Below, in pieces: positions 33,689 to 41,491 of a DNA stretch of 64,000 nt. A program made the translations under genes and the position numbers. The notes beneath the pieces were generated by a model. It was given only the letters and a program-made list of their open reading frames with translations, was not told the origin of the DNA and ran no database searches. The DNA is from CAZAQV01 sp964487255 (GTDB taxonomy: Bacteria > Myxococcota_A > Polyangia > Polyangiales > CAZAQV01). The DNA lies in the NCBI GenBank assembly GCA_964487255.1, contig CAZAQV010000006.1, forward strand, positions 124,001-188,000, written 5' to 3'. Within the stretch, counting starts at the first letter, position 1, and every line of letters begins with the position of its first letter.

Positions 33689-34674
33689 TGATGATCGCAA
33701 GAGCAATGTACCTTTCCGCCGCAATTCTGCTTTCATATGGAGGCTGTTCGAGCGCGCACGAAGGTGATTTCGAGGATGGAGGAGCCGCTCAATCAGTGCC
33801 TCAGGCCTTCTTCGCCGCCGGTGGGCAAGGCATTTTCACATCCGAAGACGGCTACGAATGGCAGCGCGTGTTCGAAGCTACGAATGAAAATCTTGTCGAT
33901 ATCGAGTATGGCAACGGCTTGCTCGTCGCATTGGGCGCGCAAGGCAAGGCACTGATTTCCTCGAACGGAACGGCCTGGCGGAGCGTCGATCTGGGTACAA
34001 GCGACGAGCAACTCGTTGATCTCGCGTTCCACGACGGCGCGTTCTACGCGGCCGGCTTCAACTGGGACGACGGCGCATTTTTGTGGCGTTCGGCCGACGG
34101 AAACGATTGGCAACGAACCGCGGGAGAACGAGTGATGCCCGCCCAACTCATCCCCGCGCGAAACGGAGCACTTTACCTATCGGCTTCGCACCTTGGGGCT
34201 GCTCCCGAAAACTACCTCTACGATGTCTCGGCAGAGGCCTGGAAAGAGGTCAGCAAGCCTTCGGATGCGAGCTACCATCCTTTGGCGACATACTTCGAGG
34301 CGCTCGATTACGACTCAGAAACTTACGTGTCGGGGGCCGATGGGACCTATCTGCTCGGTGACGCCGGCGCTTGGCAGCTTGCATCTCAGGAGAGTCCGAA
34401 ACCGTGGGCGACCGACGGCTCACGTATTGTGGGGGCAATCGGCGGCACAACATCGCTGCAGATCAGCGAGGATATGGAAAACTGGGAGACCAAGCCGAGT
34501 GGTCTCGACTTCATCGAGTTTCGAGACGCTGCGTATGGCGCTGGCGCTTTCGTATTCGTGGGCGGCACCTCCATCGCATCATCGGACACGCAAGCCTGGC
34601 AATACACCGAGCCGCGAAACCTGGGCTCGTCTGTCGTGTTCGTCGACGAAGGCCCGCGCACCTCCGACCACTGA
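33688..34674 (+). CDS. Probable lipoprotein with BNR/Asp-box-like beta-propeller
   Basis: 328 residues. ATG 33688 or the adjacent ATG 33691 follows AGGAG. The N-terminus MYLSAAILLSYGGC is a signal peptide, probably lipoprotein type. The mature protein repeats short units with Asp-box-like loops: TSEDGYEWQRV, SSNGTAWRSVD, SADGNDWQRTA, SEDMENWETK. These resemble sialidase or photosynthesis-factor-type BNR propellers, but the catalytic sialidase residues are not recognisable, so binding or structural roles are more likely. It is followed by a palindromic-element array. Confidence 0.75.
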   Translation: MMIARAMYLSAAILLSYGGCSSAHEGDFEDGGAAQSVPQAFFAAGGQGIFTSEDGYEWQRVFEATNENLVDIEYGNGLLVALGAQGKALISSNGTAWRSVDLGTSDEQLVDLAFHDGAFYAAGFNWDDGAFLWRSADGNDWQRTAGERVMPAQLIPARNGALYLSASHLGAAPENYLYDVSAEAWKEVSKPSDASYHPLATYFEALDYDSETYVSGADGTYLLGDAGAWQLASQESPKPWATDGSRIVGAIGGTTSLQISEDMENWETKPSGLDFIEFRDAAYGAGAFVFVGGTSIASSDTQAWQYTEPRNLGSSVVFVDEGPRTSDH

Positions 34675-34781
34675 AAGCGTCGACGCGGGAACCAAGTACC
34701 GGGAACGTCAATCCCGCTGCGCAAGCCCTGCCTCGAGAACGCTTCTCAATTTCGCATAAGATAGATTATGTAAACTTCCTA

Positions 34782-34987
34782 TTTTTGGTTCTTCTCTAGG
34801 CTTTTCTGCGTAGCAGCGATGCGCTGTTAGCACATCAGCTCCTCGAAAAGACCGTTCATCACAGTGTTTTTGGTTCTTCTCTAGGCTTTTCTGCGTAGCA
34901 GCGATGCGCTGTTAGCACATCAGCTCCTCGAAAAGACCGTTCATCACAGTGTTTTTGGTTCTTCTCTAGGCTTTTCTGCGTAGCAGT
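34782..34987 (-). repeat. 85-bp tandem array of the type 1 palindromic element
   Basis: Two full copies (starting 34782 and 34867) and a truncated third (from 34952 to about 34986) repeat with an exact 85-base period and no visible differences. In minus-strand reading each is the same element as at 3842, 17136 and 18773: GATGAACGGTCTTTTCGAGG, a hairpin with arms GATGTGC and GCGCATC, then CGCAGAAAAGCCTAG and GAAGAACC. The array fills the gap between two convergent genes and abuts the stop codon at 34997. Identity of the copies indicates recent tandem amplification. Confidence 0.92.
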
Positions 34988-34996
34988 TGCCGAAAT

Positions 34997-36364
34997 CTAG
35001 CGCTTTTTCTTGCCCCGGCGCCTCTTGGGCTTGTCCTCGATGCGCTCTACGATGAACCCGTCATAGGCCTTGCCGTTGTCGTCGGGCGACGCGAAGAAGA
35101 ACACGAATCGCAGGCCGTCTTTTTCGAGCGCTTCAGCCACGCGCGGCTTGAGGTCCTTGACCTTCGCGCGCTTGGCAGCTTCAGCCTTGCGACGCTTCGC
35201 CTCCTCAGCCGCACGCTTCTTGGCCTCTCGGGCCTTCTCGGCGTCGGCCAGAACTTCATAGTCTTCCTGGCCTTCTGTCGCCTCGTCGACGAGCTTCTCG
35301 ATGTCGCTCTTTGGCTCTTTGGGCAGCTCTTTGGGCGTCTCTGGAGGCTTGGCTGCAGACTCGGGACTTGCTGGGTCGACCGCGTCCTCCGTCTCACCGG
35401 TGGTTGGATTCTCGATCGGCTCGGGCTCTCCTGGCGCACGCACCTTTGGAGGTTCGATTTCGGCGAGCTTGAGCTTCGTCTCGCTCGCACCTTGGAAGGC
35501 TTCTTTAAGGGCGGGCTGAACCTGCGCCATCGCCCATTCGATGGCTTTCTTGCGCTGCTCGGGATCGTCGTCAAGCACAGGCGTCCGATGCTCCTGCTCG
35601 TACCAACGCGAAAAACCCTTGTTGGGGAGCAAAAACTCCGCGCGCTCAAGTTTTCCCCCGTCCATGCGCAGACGCAGATACATCTGCATTTGGCGGTCGA
35701 TGCGCGTTCCACCGGGAACCGGAATGGAATACTGCCCGAAGTAGAACTTGACGCACTCTTGCCGTGAGCAACGCGGCCTCGGGCTGCGCCCGTATGCCTT
35801 GTTGAACTCGGGGTTCCCCTGCGCAACGCTGGGGATTTGTTGGCCCCAGCCCTCGAGCCCCACGAGCGTCTTGGCCCAAAACTCAGCCGCCCGACTTACC
35901 CAAGTTTGACGGTAGAGGCGCGCGGCAGCCTCGCGGTCCTCTGCAGCCGCCGCGAAGAGCTTTTCTTCGCCCGCCTTCCTTGCTTCGACCGTAGCGAGTG
36001 CAGCCAGACGCGGTTTGGCCTCGGTGACGTGCGAACCGTCGGGAAAGGCCTTTAGGTAAAACGACAGCCCTTGGTACGAGTTGCGTCCTTCGGCCCAGAC
36101 TGTGGGCTCCGCCTCCGCGCGGTATGCTCGGATCTCGTCCGCCCAGACCCCTTCTGGATGGTGCGCCACGTAGCTGCGCATTGCCAAAAGCTTGTCCTGC
36201 TCGCTCGTCGCCAAACGGACCTCTCGATATCGACCGTACTCGGTCTTTGTGGCCGAGAGTGCGCAGCCCACCAGCGCTCCGCAAAGCGCGACCCAACATA
36301 GTGTATTCGCCATCATGAAGAGAACAGGCGTCGAAGCATTTCTTGGGTGTTTGCCAGCGAACAC
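34997..36364 (-). CDS. Probable lipoprotein with Lys/Ala/Glu-rich C-terminal region
   Basis: 455 residues from GTG 36364, which has GAGGAG 10 bases upstream inside the end of the previous gene. A start at ATG 36316 or 36313 would give a shorter lipoprotein signal (MANTLCWVALCGALVGC). After the lipobox LVGC there is a helical segment with a TPR-like flavour (about 40-165). A globular part with CSRQECVKFYFGQYSIPVPGG follows, then a Pro/Glu-rich linker, a charged coiled-coil stretch (about 375-410) and a basic end KPKRRRGKKKR. No family is recognised. It is the last gene of a three-gene minus-strand set. Confidence 0.7.
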   Translation of the reverse strand: MFAGKHPRNASTPVLFMMANTLCWVALCGALVGCALSATKTEYGRYREVRLATSEQDKLLAMRSYVAHHPEGVWADEIRAYRAEAEPTVWAEGRNSYQGLSFYLKAFPDGSHVTEAKPRLAALATVEARKAGEEKLFAAAAEDREAAARLYRQTWVSRAAEFWAKTLVGLEGWGQQIPSVAQGNPEFNKAYGRSPRPRCSRQECVKFYFGQYSIPVPGGTRIDRQMQMYLRLRMDGGKLERAEFLLPNKGFSRWYEQEHRTPVLDDDPEQRKKAIEWAMAQVQPALKEAFQGASETKLKLAEIEPPKVRAPGEPEPIENPTTGETEDAVDPASPESAAKPPETPKELPKEPKSDIEKLVDEATEGQEDYEVLADAEKAREAKKRAAEEAKRRKAEAAKRAKVKDLKPRVAEALEKDGLRFVFFFASPDDNGKAYDGFIVERIEDKPKRRRGKKKR

Positions 36365-36370
36365 GAACGT

Positions 36371-36769
36371 TTACTCCTCGTTGTTACACAGGACTTGAAC
36401 TTGGCATTCAAGCACCATGGTGTTGGGGATGGAGATCTTCTCAACCGAGCGAAGTGCATTGATACAGGCGTCGATGCGCCTTTGTGACGGAGGCGGATCG
36501 CAGACTTCCGGATTCCAGGAGAACCCGAAGCAGCCCATCTCGACACCCGCAAGACAGGCATCGTAGGTCTCTTCGTCGATGAAACCTTTTCGAAAATCGC
36601 GAGCACAGTAGAGCGCGTCGCGGTCCACGCAGAACTGCTCTGCGTTGCTCAGACCGCCTTCTTCGGTGCAGCCGCCGACATTGCCGGGTGTCGGTGCCAA
36701 GATGAAAAAGCCCATCGCGCAGAGTGCGAAGACCCGGAAGAGCGTGCGAACGCGTGTCGGGCGTTTCAT
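36371..36769 (-). CDS. Small Cys-containing probable lipoprotein
   Basis: 132 residues from ATG 36769, which overlaps the upstream gene's stop as ATGA. The signal RTLFRVFALCAMGFFILAPT leads to VGGC, a possible lipobox. The mature part contains eight further Cys in a helical pattern (FCVDRDALYCARDF, YDACLAGVEMGCFGF, DACINAL, LECQVQVLC), a layout seen in small myxobacterial Cys-rich lipoproteins. Function unknown. Its end contains the Shine-Dalgarno of the next gene, so the three genes 37404-34997 form an operon. Confidence 0.7.
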   Translation of the reverse strand: MKRPTRVRTLFRVFALCAMGFFILAPTPGNVGGCTEEGGLSNAEQFCVDRDALYCARDFRKGFIDEETYDACLAGVEMGCFGFSWNPEVCDPPPSQRRIDACINALRSVEKISIPNTMVLECQVQVLCNNEE

Positions 36770-37404
36770 GGCAACACCTCGTAGTCGATGGATAGTCCGG
36801 CCTCGAAACTGAGCGTCGGGTGGATCGTGTCTTCGGCGCCCCAAAACATCGCAACCCCTGCCTCGACATATGCGCCCAGACTCGCAGTCAGAAGCCCTGT
36901 AATCCCCAGATCGAGCTGCAAACCCAGGCTCGTCTCCGGGGAAACGACCCACGGGATTCCGAACTTTCCGTGCGCGACGAAGTCGTCATTGAACCGGAGG
37001 TACGCCAGGTAACTTGGCGTAAAAACAAACTGTTGGAAGGCGTCGACACCTTCGAGGATGCCGCCGTCACCCACCAAATTGAACGAGGCGCCCAAGCCCA
37101 CACCATGGCGCAGAACCTCGGAGGAAGGCAGAACGACGGCCCCAAATGAGTCGATAAACGCAGGTGCAAAGGCATCCTGAGCAAACTCGCGGTCTTGCAC
37201 CAGGCGCAACGTGAAGCCCCCACCGAACTGGAACCAAACGCGAACCGGGTTGGCCTGATTCTCGTCCCAATCGACAGCCTGCAGATCCGGCTCGGCAAAA
37301 ACGCCCTCGCCCGGCTCTTGTGCCCTAGCCCCGTCGGGAGCCCACAGGGCGCACAGCGTCAACACAGCGGCAACAACAGCATTTGTAGGCAGGGTGCGGA
37401 CCAC
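36766..37404 (-). CDS. Secreted probable outer-membrane beta-barrel protein
   Basis: 212 residues from GTG 37404. The signal peptide ends near GARAQ. The remainder has alternating hydrophobic/polar strands with aromatic ends (VRVWFQFGGGFTLRLV, GVGLGASFNLVGDGG, SLGLQLDLGITGLLTA, GAYVEAGVAMFWG), which fits a small outer-membrane barrel, although the last residue is Pro rather than the usual aromatic. Porin, adhesin or assembly roles cannot be distinguished. It overlaps the next gene by four bases. Confidence 0.68.
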   Translation of the reverse strand: MVRTLPTNAVVAAVLTLCALWAPDGARAQEPGEGVFAEPDLQAVDWDENQANPVRVWFQFGGGFTLRLVQDREFAQDAFAPAFIDSFGAVVLPSSEVLRHGVGLGASFNLVGDGGILEGVDAFQQFVFTPSYLAYLRFNDDFVAHGKFGIPWVVSPETSLGLQLDLGITGLLTASLGAYVEAGVAMFWGAEDTIHPTLSFEAGLSIDYEVLP

Positions 37405-37512
37405 GGCGGGGGGACCCTAGCCTGGAATTACGCCGTATGCACGCGGCAATCACGCTCGAATCTCCGGGAAAACACTGCAAAAGTCAGCAACGCTCGCTAC
37501 AGTTGGGCTACT

Positions 37513-38103
37513 ATGGGCAACTTCTTCGCAGGCGTTCTCTGCGCCTCAGTGGTTTGGGCGATTGGCGTATGGGCGTACACCGAAGGGCACCTGGACCGAT
37601 TCGCTGCGTTTCGCGGCGAACAGAGCGCAGACGAAGGAGCAGAAGACGACCGGGTCGATGAGGGGGACGACGAGTCTGGAAGAAGCCGCAAGCGTCTGCG
37701 CAGAGGCGCGAGACGCAAGCAACGCGGTAGCAGCGGGGGCGACCCCAATCGCCGAATGCGCGTGGGCGAAGCACTCGGTCCGCGTGAGCAGATCGACATG
37801 GGCAGTGGCGCAGGCGAGCAGCAACTGACCGGGGCACAGATCGACGGCGCATTCGACAAAGTGATGCCGGCCATTCGCCGCTGCTTTTTCTTGGTGGATG
37901 GCGACATGCCGACCGATGGCGTCCTTCGTTTTGGTCTGCGCATCGAGTCGAGTGGCAAAGTCAGCCGAAGCAACCTGACGGGTCCCAGTGCCATGGTGCA
38001 AGGCGAACCGGGACGCTGCCTGCGAAAAGCGGCCGAAGGTGCGCCCTTCCCCAGCTTTGATGGGCCGGCGATGCAGATCAAGTATCCAGTACGACTTGAA
38101 TGA
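37513..38103 (+). CDS. AgmX/PglI-like C-terminal domain protein
   Basis: 196 residues from ATG 37513. An N-terminal membrane helix (FFAGVLCASVVWAIGVWAY) is followed by an acidic/basic linker (about 30-80). A C-terminal TonB-like domain then contains VMPAIRRCFFLVDG, VLRFGLRIESSGKVSRSNL, GRCLRKAAEGAPFPSF and YPVRLE. This two-Cys pattern is typical of the AgmX/PglI C-terminal domain described in myxobacterial gliding and envelope proteins. It may link the inner membrane to the periplasm. It stands alone, divergent from the preceding operon. Confidence 0.78.
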   Translation: MGNFFAGVLCASVVWAIGVWAYTEGHLDRFAAFRGEQSADEGAEDDRVDEGDDESGRSRKRLRRGARRKQRGSSGGDPNRRMRVGEALGPREQIDMGSGAGEQQLTGAQIDGAFDKVMPAIRRCFFLVDGDMPTDGVLRFGLRIESSGKVSRSNLTGPSAMVQGEPGRCLRKAAEGAPFPSFDGPAMQIKYPVRLE

Positions 38104-38432
38104 TCTGCATCGCATGCGATGAACGCGCGTAGACCGACCCTTGCGACATAAGCCTCATCGGCTTCGCGGATGACATCGCTGAGCTTAACCCGAGGAACAT
38201 CAACCACGCCCGCACTCCCACGCCTCTCAAACTGGCATCAGTCGATCTTGACAACAACTCGCGCACTTGATCGAGAGCGTGCCCCCTCCGTGCGACTATC
38301 CGGTCGGTCCGCTGTAGCCATTGCTGTTGGCATTGGTGCCGCCGAAGTACGGCACGGTGCGACGCGCATGGACGCACTTTGCGACGGCCGAGCGTCTGTT
38401 GCCCCGCCCGCTTATTGAATTGCACGGCCGCC
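38104..38432. other. Intergenic region without a recognised gene
   Basis: 329 bases between the AgmX-like gene and a convergent lipoprotein gene. Frames crossing it are shadows of neighbours or lack recognisable starts. A short self-complementary stretch GCATCGCATGCGATG lies near 38108. I see no palindromic-family element, tRNA or convincing terminator here. Confidence 0.5.
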
Positions 38433-38921
38433 TTATTCGAGACATTGCTTGAGTTCCGTCGTCTGTGTCCAGCCGCACTTGCCGTCGTTCTGACGCTCGC
38501 AGGTCGCACTCTTGTAGCATTCGTACTCGGGCCGCCACTCGCAGGTGGTCCGGACATTTGGGTCACTGGAGCAAAGCTGGCCCGAGCAGCCTGTCACATA
38601 GCACCCCTTCATCGCCGCTTTCGCATCGGAACTCATCACCGACCCATCTAGCGGCATCATATGAACGGACGCATCCATTCTGCTGGCGGCATCCGCCACC
38701 GTAGCCGCCGCGTCAACAGAAGAACCAACCTGCGCGTCGGAGTTGGGATCACTCGTCTGCGCATCCGTCTCGCCAGACACACTTGCCGCGTCCGTTTGTT
38801 GGACGTCCGCATCAGCTCCAGCTGTGTTTTGCTCATTGTTGGATGGATCGTCGCTGGAGCACGACACGACAAAGAAGCTTGCAGCCACGAACGCGATTGA
38901 GGAACATTGTAGTCGTTTCAT
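38433..38921 (-). CDS. Lipoprotein with eight-cysteine C-terminal cluster
   Basis: 162 residues. ATG 38921 has AAGGGA upstream. The signal CSSIAFVAASFFVVSC has lipobox VVSC. A long Asp/Ala/Ser-rich linker (about 25-100) follows. The C-terminal 57 residues hold eight Cys (GCYVTGCSGQLC, TTCEW, YECYKSATC, KCGWTQ, QCLE), a spacing I associate with the small eight-cysteine cluster domain of myxobacterial lipoproteins. The linker would hold the domain away from the membrane. Function unknown. Confidence 0.75.
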   Translation of the reverse strand: MKRLQCSSIAFVAASFFVVSCSSDDPSNNEQNTAGADADVQQTDAASVSGETDAQTSDPNSDAQVGSSVDAAATVADAASRMDASVHMMPLDGSVMSSDAKAAMKGCYVTGCSGQLCSSDPNVRTTCEWRPEYECYKSATCERQNDGKCGWTQTTELKQCLE

Positions 38922-39021
38922 GGAGATTTCCCTTAGGCTGTGATGTAGCAGTCGATTCCGACAGTCTGAAAGCCATTGCGCCGATGTGCAAACAGGCTCT
39001 CGGATGCCACAAAGCTCTTGG

Positions 39022-40689
39022 TCAAGGAACCGACTTGGCGACTTCGAGGTTTTTTCTGTTGATGGGATTGTGCGGCTCGAGCCGCAGCGCGCGTTCGAAT
39101 GCTCGGCGCGCCGCCGCACGATTTCCGAGTTGAAGCTCGACCAGCCCCAAAACACGTTGCATGTGAGCGTAAAGTGGCGCTCGCTCCGCGGCGAGCATGG
39201 CATACTTACGCGCCTCTTCGCTGCGGCCGCCCTGCAGAAGCAAGAGTGCATAGTTGGCCTGGTACTTGGGTTTCGCGTCTGGATCGCGAGCAGCCTTTTC
39301 GATGTCGGCAAACCCACCTACGGCCTCGCCACGGTCCATTCGCAAAAGCCCACGTCGATGCAGAAGGCCGGGTTTCGTACCGGCACGTTCGATGCCCATT
39401 TGGGTCACAGCCCAAGCGTCCTCGGCCCTGCCCTCTCGTGCGAGGTGTGCGGCCCATTGGCTCCAATGACTGCTCACACTTGGCTGCAGGTCGACCAAGC
39501 GATGAAACAGGGCTTCGCTGTCTTTCCACGCTGGCAACTGGAGCATCGTCAGCACGCCCGCCAAGCCCGCAAACAAGAGCAATGGAGCCGTACGCAAGCG
39601 CTCGGAGAGACGACTCAATAACGCGGCGACCACAAGCGAAAAACCGACGGAAGGCAAGAGAAGATAACGGTCCGCCATCAGATTTTGTAGCGAGAAAACG
39701 AGATGACTGACGGGAAACAAAAAGACCAACCACCAAAGAGCACCGAATGACAAAACCGGCCTGCGCTTCGCCAGCGCAGCAAGCGCCGCAAGCAGCCCGA
39801 GCATGCCCAAGACCGCAAAGCCCGTATGAACCTGCTCCGCATCGACTGGATAATGCGGAGCATTTGGCAGCGCCAAAAACATGAGCCCGAGATATCGACC
39901 GTGAAGCTCCAAAAAAAGCAATACACGTGAAGCAAAGTCGTCGTGGTGGTCGGCCTGGATGACGCTGAGCGACGAGCCGACGGCAAGGGTGGGCTGAATC
40001 AGGATCGCCCCGAGCACCAAAGCGGTACCGGCCAACACGAACGCTCGTTTCTTCTGTACGGGTTCGTCGAAAAGCCAATAGAGCGCCGCAAACGCGGCCG
40101 GCGTTACGACCGAGACCGACTTGGAAAAGACCGCAAACGCATAAGAGACGAGAGCCGCCAGGGCAAAAGCAAACTGACCACGTCGTGCGAAGCGCTCCGC
40201 GAAGAGCACCGCAGCAAGCACCGCGGAGGTCGCGAGCAGCCCTTTTCGCTCCGAGAGCCATGCAACCACTTCAACGTGAGTCGGATGGAGGGCGAAGACG
40301 AGTGTCGCACACCAGGCCGCCCACCTTCCGCCCTGTGCGCTTTCCGGGAAGACACGCAACGAAAGCATCGCGAAGAGTGCAATGACGAGAGCATACAACG
40401 CCACGTTGACGAGATGACGTCCCCCTACCCATTCGCCAAAGAGTTGGCCGTCCAACCACACCGCGATGTCTCGCACAGGTAGATACTCAGCACCAAGAAT
40501 CATCCGCGTCTCGGCGGAAAAATCGAACAACACGCGCCCTAGATCAAACCCGCCCTGCGAAGTCAGGATGGGATTGTCGGCGATCAACCAGGGGTCGTCG
40601 AATGCTACAAAATCAAAACCAATGCTAGACGCGTAAAGACCCACAGCAAACGCAGCACACCAGGCTGGATGAAGCTTTGAAAGCGTCAC
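39022..40689 (-). CDS. TMTC-like polytopic membrane protein with C-terminal TPRs
   Basis: 555 residues from GTG 40689. About ten to eleven hydrophobic helices occupy residues 5-395. The first luminal loop has DFVAFDDPWLIADNPIL, and other loops carry LHPTHVEVVAWLSERKGLL and LMADRYLLLPSVGFSLV, motifs of the TMTC/PMT-related GT-C glycosyltransferases. TPR repeats (about 420-550: AHLAREGRAEDAWAV, ANYALLLLQGGRSEEARKYA, GLVELQLGNRAAARRAF) follow. In eukaryotes TMTC enzymes O-mannosylate proteins; bacterial homologues are poorly studied, so a lipid-linked sugar transfer role is inferred. It follows the enoyl-CoA hydratase by 17 bases. Confidence 0.8.
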   Translation of the reverse strand: MTLSKLHPAWCAAFAVGLYASSIGFDFVAFDDPWLIADNPILTSQGGFDLGRVLFDFSAETRMILGAEYLPVRDIAVWLDGQLFGEWVGGRHLVNVALYALVIALFAMLSLRVFPESAQGGRWAAWCATLVFALHPTHVEVVAWLSERKGLLATSAVLAAVLFAERFARRGQFAFALAALVSYAFAVFSKSVSVVTPAAFAALYWLFDEPVQKKRAFVLAGTALVLGAILIQPTLAVGSSLSVIQADHHDDFASRVLLFLELHGRYLGLMFLALPNAPHYPVDAEQVHTGFAVLGMLGLLAALAALAKRRPVLSFGALWWLVFLFPVSHLVFSLQNLMADRYLLLPSVGFSLVVAALLSRLSERLRTAPLLLFAGLAGVLTMLQLPAWKDSEALFHRLVDLQPSVSSHWSQWAAHLAREGRAEDAWAVTQMGIERAGTKPGLLHRRGLLRMDRGEAVGGFADIEKAARDPDAKPKYQANYALLLLQGGRSEEARKYAMLAAERAPLYAHMQRVLGLVELQLGNRAAARRAFERALRLEPHNPINRKNLEVAKSVP

Positions 40690-40706
40690 CAAGCAGCCGC
40701 CCAACC

Positions 40707-41486
40707 CTAGCGGCCGACGTACGACGGGGCGCGCTTTTCCGCGAAAGCCTGCAGCGCTTCGAGTCGGTCTGCGGACCGGAGCGTGCGCTCGTAGCAAACC
40801 CGCTCGATGCTTAGCCCCTCCTCGAGCGAGACCCGACCGGCGGCGCGAACGGCCTCAATCGCCGCACGAATGGCGATGGGCGCCGCTTCTGAGATCGCTT
40901 TACCCCAAACCGCAGCCTCAAGGCGCGCATCGTCCGCAACACGGTTGACGATGCCCAGGCGCTCCGCTTCGTCCGCGTCGATGCGCTTCGCCATCAAGAT
41001 GAGTTCGGCGGCCTTCGCGCTGCCGACGAGCCGCGTCAGCCTTTGCGTGCCGCCCGCACCCGGAATGATCGCCAGCGATGTCTCGGTCAGGCCCACTTTC
41101 GTATCGCGGTTCATGATGCGCATGTCGCACGCGAGCGCGAGCTCAAGGCCGCCGCCGAAGGCGACGCCGTTGACGGCCGCCAAAGTTGGACAAGGCAGGC
41201 GCTCAATGGCGCCGAATGCCTCACGATAAAGCGGCAGCGCCTCACGAACCTCGTCCTCGGTCATGCCGCGACGTTCTTTGAGGTCGGCGCCCGCGCAAAA
41301 AGCTCGCTCGCCCGCCCCGGTGATGATGAGCACGCGGAGCGAAGCGTCGGACGCCGCGTCGCGCGCGAGTTGCCCCAGCTTGCGCAGCACGGCGCGACTT
41401 AGCGCATTCATGCGTTCTGGCCGATTGAGCGTCCAGGTGGTGACGCCCTCAGCGCTCTTCACGATGATGCCGTGTTCGTCGCTCAT
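40707..41486 (-). CDS. Enoyl-CoA hydratase/isomerase family protein
   Basis: 259 residues, the normal crotonase length. The oxyanion hole region is AFCAGADLKER and AAVNGVAFGGGLELALACD; the two expected acidic catalytic residues are present in GGGLELA and GLTETSLAIIPGAGG. The family hydrates trans-2-enoyl-CoA or acts on related acyl-CoA substrates. By sequence look it is nearer to AUH/methylglutaconyl-CoA or short-chain hydratases than to dihydroxynaphthoyl synthase. The exact substrate is uncertain. It is 5 bases downstream of a membrane protein gene. Confidence 0.92.
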   Translation of the reverse strand: MSDEHGIIVKSAEGVTTWTLNRPERMNALSRAVLRKLGQLARDAASDASLRVLIITGAGERAFCAGADLKERRGMTEDEVREALPLYREAFGAIERLPCPTLAAVNGVAFGGGLELALACDMRIMNRDTKVGLTETSLAIIPGAGGTQRLTRLVGSAKAAELILMAKRIDADEAERLGIVNRVADDARLEAAVWGKAISEAAPIAIRAAIEAVRAAGRVSLEEGLSIERVCYERTLRSADRLEALQAFAEKRAPSYVGR

Positions 41487-41491
41487 GGCAG

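Noticed and set aside
34782..34987. Possible CRISPR array
   Set aside because: The 85-base units abut each other with no unique spacers, and the repeat contains an internal hairpin shared with elements elsewhere. No cas genes are present.
38296..38430. Minus-strand peptide ending RTVPYFGGTNANSNGYSGPTG
   Set aside because: It looks protein-like but the frame upstream is the shadow of the lipoprotein gene at 38433 and no start is visible. It may be a gene remnant; I could not support it.
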